From: Chelonoidis abingdonii
Taxonomy: Eukaryota; Chordata; Testudines; Testudinidae
Direction of reading: 5' to 3'
Length of the DNA stretch: 64,000 nt
NCBI RefSeq assembly: GCF_003597395.2
Contig: NC_133771.1
Span: 133,386,187 to 133,450,186, forward strand
Below the pieces are notes generated by a model. That model saw only the letters and a list, made by a program, of their open reading frames with translations, did no database searches and was not told the origin of the DNA. The position numbers and the translations under genes were made by a program. Shown one piece after another: positions 34,501 to 45,884 of this stretch (its first letter is position 1; each line of letters opens with the position of its first letter).

Positions 34501-35325
34501 AAACCTGTGAAAGGAATCATCCTCTACCTTGAGGGATCGCCACTACCAAAGTCCAGTAAAGACTTCCCTATTGACATTGAATTTACTTGAAAGATGCTTA
34601 GATACTACAACGATAGTCACCACTATAAATCTCTAAGGTACAGATTATCTATAAAATATTTCTTTGAAGATTTAAAAACAACAACAACTTTGATTACCAA
34701 ATGACAGTGATACAGAAATGACATAACAGTGATACAGTGATACAGAAAGCTGAATCTGATCTCTTCCAGATCAGATTATGAAAAGTTTCATTTTGGAGAG
34801 ACCACCAACTGGTTGCAAAAATGAGCTAGAAATGTCACCAGGAGAAACTGTCTGAGAGTTCTGGTACTTCTTGTTTCTGCTCAGGCAAAGAAAATTCTGT
34901 CTAGATTTTTGTACACCTATCCATCACTGCCCATTTTAAACAGATTAGCATTAGCAAAGGCCTTCATGAACTTCATAGTCTCTGCTGCTTCCCTCTCGCT
35001 CTCTCTTCCCCTCTCCCCCCCTTTCAGATTATAATAAACTCTGCTGGGCACTGCTTCTTTTTTTCTTTTTGGGCAGGGAGCACAGAACAAGGGGCAGTTG
35101 TAAATGTCATTCTGGTTATAGTGGAAAGGAAAGGTCTTGCAGAGATATCTAAAGATGAAAAGATTCTGGATTCATCTAATCCCATCCATTAACTCATTGT
35201 ATAAAATGCTTTACTCCATGATATTTCAACATTTCTGGTTTCTGTCTAACTCCCACCCTGAAATTGCCAAGGTATATGGAATAAATGGAGGTAATAACAC
35301 TTTCTTTCTCCCACCTTTAGTCTTC
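34501..35325. other. No gene recognised
   Basis: Includes a tandem 'acagtgatacagaaatgac' duplication near 34705-34745 and a pyrimidine-rich block near 34980-35030. Otherwise nothing recognisable. Confidence 0.45.
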
Positions 35326-35462
35326 TTGTCTATTTTCATTGCAAAGTTTTTGAGACCAGGATGGTATCTTATTACTCTATGTACAGCACTCAGCATGATG
35401 AGGCCCTGATTTTAGTTGGCTCTTTACATGCTACTATAATATAAATAATATTAATAGTTAGG
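35326..35462 (+). repeat. L3/MIR-type 3' end, plus strand
   Basis: 'ctatgtacagcactcagcatgatgaggccctgattttagttggctctttacatgctactataatataaataat' follows the order of the L3-type 3' end ('tacagcgcctagcacaatggggccctgatc...ctactgtaatacaaataataa') with an A/T microsatellite tail. Confidence 0.68.
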
Positions 35463-37562
35463 AAAAATAACCAAACTTTTCAACTCTCAGTTAAGGTCAG
35501 TTTTGGATGATGATCCCAGATGGTCTTGTATTCAGTTCCAGGTGTTCATGAATCCAGTTAACACATTCCTAAGAAATTGTTTACTTGCCCTCCACAGGTT
35601 AGTGATCCACACTGTAAACACCAAATTGCTGTCACAATAGGCCAAATGCTGCTCACCTTGATCACACATCACTTTTGAAGTAAAGGAGAATTTTATGCAT
35701 ATTCTAAGAATGGAAAGAAGTTGAGGGTCCTTTACTGATCATGTGTGTCCCTTGGTTAGGGCTTTTCATATAAATACTGAAATCAAATAAAACAGTGATT
35801 CAAAGACAAATGGTCACTGTGTTTTTGTTCACTATCTTTGGCCAAATATATTTTAGGATAATATGCAAGCCATCTGTTAAAACTGTCTATAGCCAGGATA
35901 TAATCCAAGCATCTGTGTCTGTTTTCCTCACTAGTTACATAACTAAGATTGTTGAAACATGTTTCATCATATTTATTTTTATTTTTTTTACATATGCTAA
36001 ACTTTAACTATAAAGCCAAATGGCCAGTCAGTTTTCCAAGTATGAGTCTAATTGATTTTTCACTAGAAAACTATCTCGACTTTGAGCTGCTTATACTGAA
36101 AAGCTGGATTTAAAGGAACAGTACTGTACAGCTTTAGGAACTAAAGAGCTACATAACCTAACCAGGGAAATTCTCACCTGTATAGAGGGTTACCACACGG
36201 TCTTCAATTCACTCTTACAACTAGAACAGCTAATGAAGGTGAATTCAGAAATCAAGCAAGAGGCATGATCTTTTTTCCAATGAAAAATAGCAAAACATCC
36301 GCTGACTTCAATAAGAAGAGTCCTAAAAGAAGCTAACTACTCTCTGGAACTTTAAAAGAGCTCTAGGAAGAAAGGACCACATGTAATTTCCATTAATTTC
36401 AGTGGAATTATAGCAGGGATACATTTGGCCCAAAGCGTTTAATTATTGCTATTTATCAAAAATTTCTTTTGCCAATGAAAGATCAGAAAGTTTTTTTTAT
36501 ATGAACAGATTCGGTACTATGCCCTGTAAAATAGAAAAGTGTGTGTGTATGTATCTATGTATGAAAGTTTTTTCCATCTGAAATTTAAATTGAACTTATT
36601 TTTTTAGATTAGGACAAGTATTTGCTGGAACTTAGTATATTCTAAAAGCGTCCGTTTCCCACTGTATCTGATTTTTGTAAGCCTCAATAAATCAGTGGAA
36701 CCAAAGGAGAGAATATTCCTTCCAAACTGCACTATAATATGATTTGTTATTACTGTAATATGCATCCATTTTTCTTTGCTTTCAGAATCTCCTCTTTAAT
36801 ATGTGCATATGTATTATACATGGAAACATTTTACAATGGTATGAAAAGCCAGGTTTTCTAGTGGCATATTTTACAACAGCTAAGCAAATGTGTAACTAAA
36901 ACTACTCCAAAATATCCCTGTGCAGGAAATACCTGGTTCCTGGTATAACCACTTGAGCATATATATATGCAGTCCGAGGCAAAGCTCTTAAGAAATTGTT
37001 TAATGCAATCCTTTTCAAATGTATGCAGTTGTATATCAGATACAGATACTAACTGTCCACAGTTACTTTTCTGATTTTTATTCCCACTGTTTAACTCAGA
37101 GATTTCACATATCTAGGCACTCTGGGAGGAAGACCTGGCCTAGCCTAGCTCCTGTGAAAGTGGGGCCTGTGGCTACTGTGGACTTTTAACAGTTGTGAGC
37201 CATATCATCCCCTGTATCCCTACACTGAGAAGAATGAGAGAATTAGTGTATGGACAAATAAGAGGGCAGTGCTGCCCTGTGGTATCATTTCTTCTACCCC
37301 CATAGAAGCCACTCCACAGAATTTGAGCCTTTTGACTGAAAAAGGTCTGAGTCCACAGGAACTGTTGCTCTTCATAGCTCTTAAGGGTACATCCAGGCCG
37401 ATGTCAGCATTAAGTTACCAGAAGAAGAGGAAGGCTGAAGCTTCATCCTACAAAGGACCAATGCCGGAGAAACAGTTGGGAAACTTGTGGTGTTCCCCAG
37501 CACCTTTCAGTAGGGACTGCCACCTCATGGATGATCTGGTCCAAAGAGTTCTGTACACATAT
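35463..37562. other. No gene recognised
   Basis: A/T-rich. A splice-like minus segment at 36180 (donor ACAG|gtgaga) has stops in all frames, so it was not called. 36537-36570 has a GT/GTAT microsatellite. Confidence 0.45.
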
Positions 37563-37680
37563 GCATTCAGCAAGGTGCTTAGGATGTGCTTGACTTTAAG
37601 CACATGAGCGATCAGTTTAAGTCAATGGAACTATACACATGCTTAAAGTTAGGCATGTACATAAACACCTTGAAAAATTG
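37563..37680. repeat. Foldback repeat ('cttaaagttaagcatgtg' family)
   Basis: 'gatgtgcttgactttaagcacatgag' and 'cacatgcttaaagttaggcatgtac' are near-complementary arms flanking 'aagtcaatggaact'. This palindromic layout is common in sauropsid repeat families. Confidence 0.55.
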
Positions 37681-37913
37681 CGGTCACAGGAACTACTGGC
37701 TATCAAGACCTATTTGAAGCCTTTTTATGTTATATTCATTACTGAATTTTGAATGGGGTATGGCATACTGGAAAAGTACAAGAGGCATAATGGGGGATCA
37801 AATAGCAGTTTTCTTATGACCAAGTAAGAAGTGTCACTTCTAGGCATGGGAGAAAAGTTTATTTTTCAACCCCATTCAGTCTGTAGCCTTCCTGCAGAGA
37901 GAGACAATTAGCA

Positions 37914-38200
37914 GTGTTGGCAGCCCTCCTGATTGTATTGGGAGTCTTGCAATTAGTTAAAACCCCAGTTCCTAGAGACACATGGATACAGGAGAATCTC
38001 AGCTTTCATTTTTTAAACAACTAAGTTTCTAGCTCTCATGGCTGAGGAGAAAAGATTAAAAATTCAACCCAAGGGAACCCTGAAAACCAGAAGGCATAAA
38101 AGGAACTGCAAATGCATTTTTTAAAATCACAATGTTTGTCAATCTTTTGATCTGGGGGGGGCCAGACTCATGATTTTTGAATGTATGAGTTAACAGTACC
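37914..38200. repeat. Dispersed turtle repeat, A/T-rich body
   Basis: 'tgttggcagccctcctgattgtattgggagtcttgcaattagttaaa' and later 'aaatcacaatgtttgtcaatctttt', 'gccagactcatgatttttgaatgtatgag' fit a repeat I recall from turtles, in the same order. Class unknown. Confidence 0.45.
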
Positions 38201-38835
38201 AGACTGCATGGGCAGCAGGTATCAAAGGCCAGGGAGGCTAAACCTCCACTAACCCAGGCTGTGGTCCTGCCCATGCTCTGCCCGGAGGTCCTGCCCTCAA
38301 TCACACACTCCTCTGAAGCCGGTATTATATTAGCTAGAACCTGGAGCTTGGGATGGCAGCCATGGGCTCGGTCTTAGGCTGGCCAGTGACCTGGTGCTTG
38401 GGCCACCTGATAGCCCAGGGGTCAGGCTGGCCCAGGGGTCAGACCAGCCAGCATAGCTGGGGCCAGATGGGCTGTGGCTTGGGGCAGGCGGGTCAGGGCT
38501 CCTCCAGCCACAGGGGGGTCCGGGGTGTGCGTGTGTGTGTGTGTGTCTGTCTGTCTGTTTAGGACGCTGGCCGTGGGGGGTCTCTGGTCTCTGGTGGGTG
38601 CCTTGGGCAGAAGGGGCGGGGTCAGGTGCTAGCCTTCAGAAGGAGGGATTCACCAGCCACCCATTCCAGATTCTATTAGTGTTTTTTTGTGATGTGGACA
38701 CCTGGTTCCTAGAAGCTGAAATCACCCATTTAGTTCTCATAGACCATTGACCAGTAATGAGGTGGCCATGATTTTTTGGTCATCACTGACCTGGGCTAGA
38801 GATTCAACTTATTGCCTAAAGGATGTGCAAAGGAA
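38201..38835. other. G/C-rich stretch with microsatellite
   Basis: Includes a G/C-rich run (38340-38650) of 'caggggtcaggctggcccagg'-like tandem words and a (GT)n-(CTGT)n microsatellite at 38525-38558. Open frames here are by-products of composition. Confidence 0.5.
38525..38558. repeat. (GT)n/(CTGT)n microsatellite
   Basis: GTGTGCGTGTGTGTGTGTGT followed by CTGTCTGTCTGT. Confidence 0.85.
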
Positions 38836-39155
38836 ATGGAGGTTACTTACTGTAACTGGAGGTTCTTTGAGAAGTGTGGTCCTTATTTGTATTCCATATG
38901 TGGGTATGTATGTGCGCCATGCTCCCCAGTCCAGAAATTCTTCAAAGCAGTGTCTGTTGACCCGCACAAGTGCAGTAGTTTTCCTTGTACTCCCAACTGA
39001 GGTATTAAAAGGTAGGTTGATATCTCTCCAGTTCCTCTTCTTATCCCATATCCAATAGGATCTAAATTTGAAGGGAAAGAGTGCAAAGTAGTGGAATACA
39101 GATAGGGACCACTCATCTCAAAGAACCTCCAGTTCAAGTAAGTAACATCCATTTC
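38836..39155. repeat. Inverted-repeat pair, retroelement terminal repeats
   Basis: 'ggaggttacttactgtaactggaggttcttt' (38838-38868) and 'aaagaacctccagttcaagtaagtaacatcc' (39120-39150) are inverted copies enclosing about 250 bp. The enclosed 38932-38980 block is also an inverted copy of 41222-41270. This matches inverted terminal repeats of one large element running to 41330. Confidence 0.65.
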
Positions 39156-39156
39156 T

Positions 39157-41330
39157 CCTTCGAGTGCTGGTCTCTGTGAGTATTCCACACATGGTTGACT
39201 GGCAAGCAGTGTTCAGACTGGAGGAGGGTGCAAGGAAGCTGGTAGCAGAGATTCTTGTAGTATTGCCATCCCTATGGTTGCAGCTTGAGTTAGAGCATAG
39301 TGCACTGCAAATGTGTGGACAGAGCTCCAAGCTGTCACTCTGCAAATGTCCTGTGGTGAAATGTCTGATAAGGATGCTGTGGAGGCTGCTTGTGCTGCAG
39401 GAAGCTTGTCTCTGAAGCCTGGCATAGGTGTTGAAATCTTATTTCGCTAATAATGCTTGGTAATTAGCTATATGAAACTGGAGACCTGTAGAGGAAGAGA
39501 CCTTCCTACTCAGGTGGTCCACTGTCTTTGGTCCTTTCTCTGCCAGGCTGTATTTCTGGTAGCGTGACCAAGTTCTTTCCATAGCCACTAGTAAATTAGG
39601 GTCAGGATTGAGAAATAAAAAGTTATCTCCTTAGGCAGGAACAAAACAACATTTTTTAGCTCTCTTTGGTGTAGGAGCACAAGATCTGGTGTGTGCCTAA
39701 CCACACTGGCTGGTTCTAATATAGCCTTGTTAATCTGGTCAGTCCTTGTGGTTGCAAAATGTTCAGGAGCTGGTGTTGAGGGTCCTGGACTTCTTCCAGT
39801 GGGATCATTAGAACCCTTTGCAACAATTCCTGATACTGAGGGCGGCTATCCAGCAGAGAAGGCAACAAAGCAGTGATGGAGTCATGCAGAGGGGATGAGG
39901 AAGCCTGTGTCAGAACCGTTGGTACCTCTTCCAGTTCCTTCACCTCGTACACTGACAGGACTGGCTAACAAGAGCAAGAGGAGTGGTATGACTCTTGAGA
40001 GGATGCGGGTGCCAACCATAGGGCTCTCAAGGTCCCCAATAAGATCAGAAGGGCTCCATCAGTCATGGTGGCCCCCAAGGGAATCGGTACCAACTGTACT
40101 GGGCAAGAAAGGGGTTCATATCCAAAGAAATGGTAAGCATAGCCTCTTAACTGTCTGTTGGGCCTCCTGTGCCTTTGTGGAGATACTGGTGCTGCTATCT
40201 CCTCTGATTCCAAGGATGGTTCCATGGGTACCAGTGGTACCATCAGTATCAGGGTACTCCTGCTAGATGGATGGAGATGGAACTGCTCCTGAGACATCAG
40301 TAATGATTCCTCCTCCGGAGTAAGGACATTTCTCAGGAGGGCAGAGTCCTAGTGGAGCAGAGACTGGGGGTAGGGGGAGGAATATATCCTCAGGTGTTAC
40401 AAAGATCTCCATACAGCCCAAAATCCAGGGAATTCCCATGGAAAGACTTGAGGGAGCTGACTCATCTGTCACAGCCAGTTAGTCTTTGGATAAATGAGGC
40501 GGTACTGACAATGAGGTTGCACCTGCACTTGTAGATGGGATTGGCGAGCATATATTGCTCCACTTCAGTCCTATGGTCACTGCTGGAACTGGCAGATCCC
40601 TCTTTTTGCATTCCCTCTTCAGTGGAGCTTGTTCCATGGGTTCCATATGCAATGTCTCACCCAATCAGGACTGGCTTGGGCAGGAAAAGCGGTTCTTATG
40701 GACAGTCCTCTTCAGGGAACTCTCTTTATGCTCATGAGAGTTCCCTTTAATCTCCTGGGGAGCCCTGTAAGAAGAATCCTTGGGCTTTGGCGCTAAACGC
40801 TCTGCTCCAAGGCTAGTGATTGGAGGGACACTGCCGGTTGGTTTAGGCCTATTTACAGGGGGATCTCCCAGGCCTAGGTCTGGGAAAAAGGATCAACAAA
40901 TACTGCACTGTGCGTGCCTCACCCAGGCAATGTAGGTATCTTTGACACTTATCACTGAGGGAGAAGAAATGATGGCAAGAGATGCAATTCTTGAACTCTG
41001 GGCATAGCCTCGGACCTGGATTCCAACACCACCTGCAACATCAGCCAACAAGCCTACTAACTATTAAGATAAGATATAAAAACTATTGACAACAAATTTA
41101 CTTTACAAGTTATGCATGGACTGAAAGAGGACACGATTCTGACTCACACCATACGACAGTCAGAAGGAACTGGAGAGGCACTGACCTGCCCTACATCTTA
41201 CACCGTTAATTGGGAGCATAAGTGCACAAGTGCGGGTCAACAGACACGGCTTTGAAGAATTTCCAGAGTTAGTGTACCCACGGCTAGCATATTACACATA
41301 GGGACCAGCACTCAAAGAAGAAGAAATACT
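39157..41330 (-). mobile_element. DIRS-like retroelement remnant with gag-type frames
   Basis: The outer blocks 39160-39195 ('cgagtgctggtctctgtgagtattcc') and 41270-41325 ('tagggaccagcactcaaagaag') are inverted copies, as in DIRS-type elements. On the minus strand, 39716-39952 reads SPLHDSITALLPSLL and YQELLQRV, and a Cys-rich piece around 40900-41000 reads FKNCISC with KCQRYLHC. Both are gag-like features I recall from turtle DIRS elements. Frames are broken repeatedly and no reverse transcriptase or tyrosine recombinase is visible. A 40-bp patch near 41018-41060 resembles LINE sequence at 34420. The DIRS label is inference; another inverted-repeat retroelement is possible. Confidence 0.5.
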
Positions 41331-41334
41331 TAAG

Positions 41335-41376
<42 letters not shown>

Positions 41377-41604
41377 CCAATTTAGCTAAAGGTACGAAGT
41401 TGCTCCAATTTAGTTCAATGGCCATAACTGTGTGTTCAAACTCTCCACAGCTTGTAAGTTTTAGGTGCAAGCTAAACAACTATAAGCAGGTTCAAACCAA
41501 TGTGTGTCCACACACAGAGTTGCATCTATTTAACTAAATCAGTGCAACATCCCATCTTTAGTTGAACTCTGTGTGTATGTGTATGTGTGTGTAGCAAGGC
41601 CTTA
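41331..41604. mobile_element. TIR-type element carrying (CA)n
   Basis: The left end TAAGTCTACACACAC and the right end (complement) TAAGGCCTTGCTACACACAC are inverted. A (CA)17 run lies at 41339-41372 inside the left end. The body has repeated 'tagttcaatgg...' and 'gagttgcatc' words. No transposase. Superfamily unknown. Confidence 0.42.
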
Positions 41605-42850
41605 GAGCCCCTTCCTCTTTATCTTTGGCATGACGGATTTGAAATGACTATCTAGAATATAAAAGACTAATACATTTCAGTCTGGATGAATGAGCACTCC
41701 CAGAGGATGAATCTCTGAGAAAACTGAATATGAGAAGAAAACAACCCACATGCTGAAGTTCCTGGAACTAAGAGTTTCATCCCAGTGAAAACTAAAACTG
41801 CATTTAAAGGATTCAGGTAGCTCTAACAACAGGTGCCAAGTTCAACTCTGTGTGGCACAATAAGTAGCTGACCCAAATAAATGATTACTAAACAGAGACT
41901 CATTTGTATGTCTTTTTTCTGGCACCTGCTATGTTGGTAAAGTGCTACAAGTCTGCCTTAATCCTGCATACATTGACAACTGCTTGTTCCAGTTCCAGTG
42001 GCAATGAGACGGACCTTGCTCTCTGAACACAGTTCAGCCCTGTCAAGCTTTCAGCTCAATGCTGATAATCTAGAGCTTCATCTCCTGCATTTAAAAGGAG
42101 TGACTGCATCTGATTTCTTTGGATCACATGCCCTTTTGAATGCCAGTGTATGGAGGTGGCAGAAATGTACAGACATGTGGATTCTTCAGTGTTTTGTTTC
42201 TGGGAAAGAGCTGGGAACTTGGAAGGATTTTTTGTGCTCCTGTGATAATGCAAACAGCAGAATAAATGCTTATACAGAAGGGGTCATTAGGAAAAAATAC
42301 TCTTTCCCAAGTCTTTTTGGAAAGCCATATACACCTGCACCACAGTGGAATTTCTAAATATTAAGTGAAGACTCTCTATTTGTTATATATTTCGAAAGAA
42401 ATTTCTTCAGAAAGCAGTTGCTATTTGACTGTATGGACAGTTAGACCTCAAATGATTTAAGTGTTTTTAGAAAAAACAGGTAAAATATTTTCAGTGCAAT
42501 TGATTCTAGAGAGAGCACACTGAGCTTTTTGTAGAATATTTATATAGGTCTTGATACTCACAGAAATTTAAAAAGAAAATATTTATACTGTGGTTTCTGA
42601 ATCAAACAACATTAAGTATATAAATAATGGCAGACTGTACTTTTTTTTTTAATTAAAGGAGATTTTGAAATGGGTGACTGAATTTTAGAGATTGGGATTT
42701 AAATTTAAGAGGTTCAAAAGGGCTCCAAGATTTTGAGACCAATGCCTTTTTATAAACTTTGGTTGTCCCTACAATAATTCCTGGTCTTAATCATCACGTA
42801 AATTAGGAGTTTCTTAGTTGAATTGAGTAGACATTCAGCAGAGTAAAACC
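41605..42850. other. No recognised gene; one uncharacterised 119-codon frame
   Basis: A plus-strand frame at 41998-42357 has 119 codons and starts with ATG, but shows no known motif, signal peptide or codon pattern I can recognise, and no splice context. I treat it as chance. The rest is A/T-rich. Confidence 0.4.
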
Positions 42851-42857
42851 TGTGCAA

Positions 42858-43045
42858 GGTAAGCGGAAAAGAGGCCGTCCAAGAAACACCTGGCGACGCG
42901 ACCTTCAGGCTGATAGCAAAAAAATGGGCTATACCTGGAACCAGCTAGAGTGAATGGCCCAGGATAGAAGACTCTGGAGATCTGTGGTTGGCGGCCCATA
43001 CCCCGGTTGGGGTGACGGGCATGAGTGAGAGAGTGAGTGAAGTGA
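42858..43045 (+). mobile_element. LINE C-terminal tail (RTE-like) with TGAG tail
   Basis: Plus-strand frame reads GKRKRGRPRNTWRRDLQAD and MGYTWNQLE, then one stop, then MAQDRRLWRSVVGG and ends at a stop at 43026. This 'GRPxxTWRRDL...W..LE..AQDR..WR..V.GL.P' order is the conserved tail of many animal LINE proteins (RTE-type, as I recall). A (TGAG)-like tail follows (43020-43045), typical of the 3' end. Only one in-frame stop in about 57 codons, so the copy is relatively young or lightly decayed; the rest of the enzyme is missing upstream. Confidence 0.72.
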
Positions 43046-43269
43046 AAAGAGAATCTGGCCTTTCCCATATGAATTAGAATTGTGCACACTTTTTATTATG
43101 AAAGTCAAAATCATGTGAAACTCACCCAATTTAGGGTGCTGGATTTTTCTGTGGGTGGATTATTTGTTGTTGTGGGTTTTTTGTTAAAATCTTGATACTC
43201 GTCCCAGGTTTGTCAAAAGGTTTTCTGAGACTTGCAGACATTTGAAATGAACTTGGGCTGAATATGGAG

Positions 43270-43598
43270 CAGGGATGGCCAAACCGTGGCTCATGAGTTT
43301 CATGTGGTTCTTTTAGAGTTAGAGTGCAGCTCGTGGAACCCTTCATACCTCCCGACATTCTCCACCTACAACTGGGGGAGAGGGAGCTTGGAGCTTCTTC
43401 CCTCTGGTGGAGTTAGGGGCGTCTGCCGAGCACAGAAGGGTGTCTCAGAGCTTCAGCTCTGCTCCTGCTGAAGCCCCGAGCTTTGGAAGGTGCCTCCCGC
43501 AGAGCTGAAGCCCTGAGCCCCAGCAGGCGTGCCCAGCTCTTGAACTTCTGAAGATTATTGTATGAGGCTCAGAGGGTCAGTAAGTTTAGCCATCCCTG
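43270..43598. mobile_element. hAT-type non-autonomous element
   Basis: Left end CAGGGATGGCCAAACC and right end (complement) CAGGGATGGCTAAACT agree at 14 of 16 positions. The body ('cgtggctcatgag', 'gagcttcagctctgctcctgctgaagcc') looks like a hAT MITE. The flanking octamers do not agree well (4 of 8), so the duplication is unconfirmed. Confidence 0.65.
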
Positions 43599-44267
43599 GT
43601 GCAGAGAGTATGGAGCAAATTTCTGTCTAATCTTCTCTCCCTCCAAGTTTCACAGAAAGTTTTATGGTTTTGTTCCAAACCATACAAAACTCATGATTAT
43701 GGTTGAGTTTTGCTTTGACTTTTTGAATTTGTATGAACCCAAAAACTCAGAGTAAAACTCAGTGGGTGTGTGAACCCACATGAAATGAAACAGAAAACCC
43801 CCAAAAATATATTGCACCCTTGGGAATGGAAATTTCCAAGTTTCACAAAGTTTTAGTATGAAAAGGAGGATAATATTACAGCATCAGAGACATTCATTTT
43901 AACATTATGAAACTGTTCTGAAAGCACTGAACTGCCACATTGTTTCCTGGAAACATGTCACAGTCTGGCAGCTCTATTTGAACATATACAGGTCATTCAG
44001 AAGCATTGAATATTGTGATTATGGTCCATCTACTATTTAAACTGAATTGAAATGGAAATAAAAACAATGTACTGCATATTGTTTCCAAACCATCTGTGAT
44101 CTGAACAGTGGCTTGGGAATATACTCTTGTGGCCAGGATTAAGTACTCTGGCTAACTAGACATTTACTTCAGCTAGAAACTTCAGAAGTTGGCTTGTTTT
44201 GTACCTCTGTGGAGACCTCAAGTTCATTCTAAATTTGAAACAATCACTAAGCAGTTTTAGAACTGTT

Positions 44268-44345
44268 AAGCCAAATCCTGAAGTTCTTACTCACTCCTTA
44301 GTTATGTGAAACTCCTATTCACTTCAGTAATGTGTTGGGGGGGTT
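44268..44345. repeat. Foldback repeat fragment ('gccaaatcctgaag' type)
   Basis: 'taagccaaatcctgaagttctta' recurs as 'ataagccaaatcctgaagtcc' at 30500. A half-copy of the palindromic family. Confidence 0.38.
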
Positions 44346-44811
44346 GGGTTGCGGTGGTTGAGTTTTTTTGTTTGTTTTTGTTTTAAACGGTGGGTAATTG
44401 TCTTGGATTTTTAGTTTTCTTATTCAGAGCATTACAAACAACATGGAAAGATTTGACTGCTCTCAGCCGTTCCAGTCCAACCATTAATTGTTTACATGAA
44501 TGAAGAACAGCTAACCTCCATGGTAATTCAAATAATGAATGTTTCCTTCAAAGAAGAAAATGTACTACTTATCCTAAACAATGCAGTGATCTAGCCAGTC
44601 TGAAGAAGCCTACTTGGATGCCAATGACCTTGCAAACTACTGCCTTATTTCCATAGTCTTTTTCTTGGGAAGCATTCAGAGTTATGGAGATCAATGGAGA
44701 AAAAACTTGCAAGGAGAAGGGGGTGGTCAAAGGCAGCAGAGAGATTTAAAAGTATGTGTATGGAGAAGTGTCACTTAACCCTTTAGACTTTGCTAGGTGG
44801 AAACCAACAGG

Positions 44812-44980
44812 GTATGTATACACTGCTGTCATGGAGCAAGCTTCTCAGTCTGGGGTTAATAGATTTGCATCAGTGAGACTTGCACTAGCATTCTAAAAAT
44901 AGCTGTGTAGAAGTTATGGCTTAGGCTGGAGATTGGGCTCTTGAGCTGGAACTCCAGCCTGAGTTGAAACATCTTTACTG
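44812..44980. mobile_element. TIR-type DNA transposon fragment
   Basis: Begins 'gggtatgtatacactgc' (cf. GGGCATGTCTACACTGC) and contains 'gtgtagaagttatggcttaggctggagattgggctcttgagc', matching the order of a turtle foldback element as I recall it. Right end not found. Confidence 0.4.
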
Positions 44981-45315
44981 TCTCTGGTGAAAGGGAGGTT
45001 ATCCGGGCTGTAAGATAGCTGAAAAAGGTCCCTAGAAAATAAAAACAAACCCAACTAATATGTTCATGTATCTCCATAAGAGAAGTGGTAGAAGTTCCAT
45101 TGCTTTTAAAACTACCTTAGACAGTCAAAGCCTAACCACTGGGCAGAACACTGTGTGAAAGCAGCACAGTACAAGCATAGATATCACATTCCATAAAGAA
45201 TTTGAATGCTAGCTCCACCTATCAAAACACAGCCCTGAAGATGGTGTCCTGAAAAACAGTAGGATTTTTTCGGTTTCATTCTCCTACCTGTTGCCATGAT
45301 GAGAGTTAGATGGTA

Positions 45316-45427
45316 GGGGCCTAATTCTTCTCATTTGCATTGGTGGAAAGCAGGGCAAATGCCACTGAAGTTAGTGGCATTTCACTAGAATAAAACTGAT
45401 GTAAGGGAGAAGAGAATCAGGCCTTAC
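45316..45427. repeat. Foldback repeat ('cctaattcttctc' family)
   Basis: 'ggcctaattcttctcatttgcattggtgg' and 'aaaactgatgtaagggagaagagaatcaggcc' are inverted arms around 'ccactgaagttagtgg', a clear 8-10-bp central palindrome. Confidence 0.6.
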
Positions 45428-45428
45428 G

Positions 45429-45884
45429 AGTAAAGCTAAGATTTTGTCATGGTTATTTTTAGTAAAAGTTGTGGACGGGTCATGGGCAATAAACAAAAAT
45501 TAACAAAAGCCATGACCTGTCTGTGAATTTTGCTACTGCAGCTCCATGGTTTCCCCCACCACCGTGGTGGCTGGAAGCTGCCAGGTTCCCCCTTCACCCA
45601 CAGCGGCTGGGAGCTGCAGGAGGGTGACTATATATCCCAAAGAGAAAATGGGACACCCCAGCCACTCGCTCAAGGTCCCCTCTGCCTCTGTGTGAGGCTG
45701 TCTCCCCTCGCTGGAACCCTGAGAAGGCTGTCGACCTCCGCTGAAACCCTGCCAGGGCCCTGCTGGCTGCCAGCCAGCTTCAGTCCCACAGCCACAGGCT
45801 GAAGCAGAAAATGTCAGGGAGGTCTCTGGAAGTCATGGATTCCATGACTTCTGTGACCTGCGTGACATAAATGTAGCCTTACTT
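45429..45884. mobile_element. TIR-type DNA transposon, G/C-rich core
   Basis: Left part 'gctaagattttgtcatggttatttttagtaaaagttgtggacgggtcatgggcaataaacaaaaa' and right end 'gacctgcgtgacataaatgtagcctta' match, in order, a turtle element with TAAGGCTACATTTTGTCACG ends. Inside, 'ctgcagctccatgg...' is G/C rich. No transposase. Confidence 0.55.

Noticed and set aside
36180..36231. Minus-strand segment before ACAG|gtgagaat
   Set aside because: Strong donor, but every acceptor choice that gives a reasonable length has stops in all frames.
41998..42357. Plus-strand open frame of 119 codons with ATG
   Set aside because: No domain, no signal peptide, no promoter or splice context; an expected outcome in 64 kb of mixed-composition DNA.
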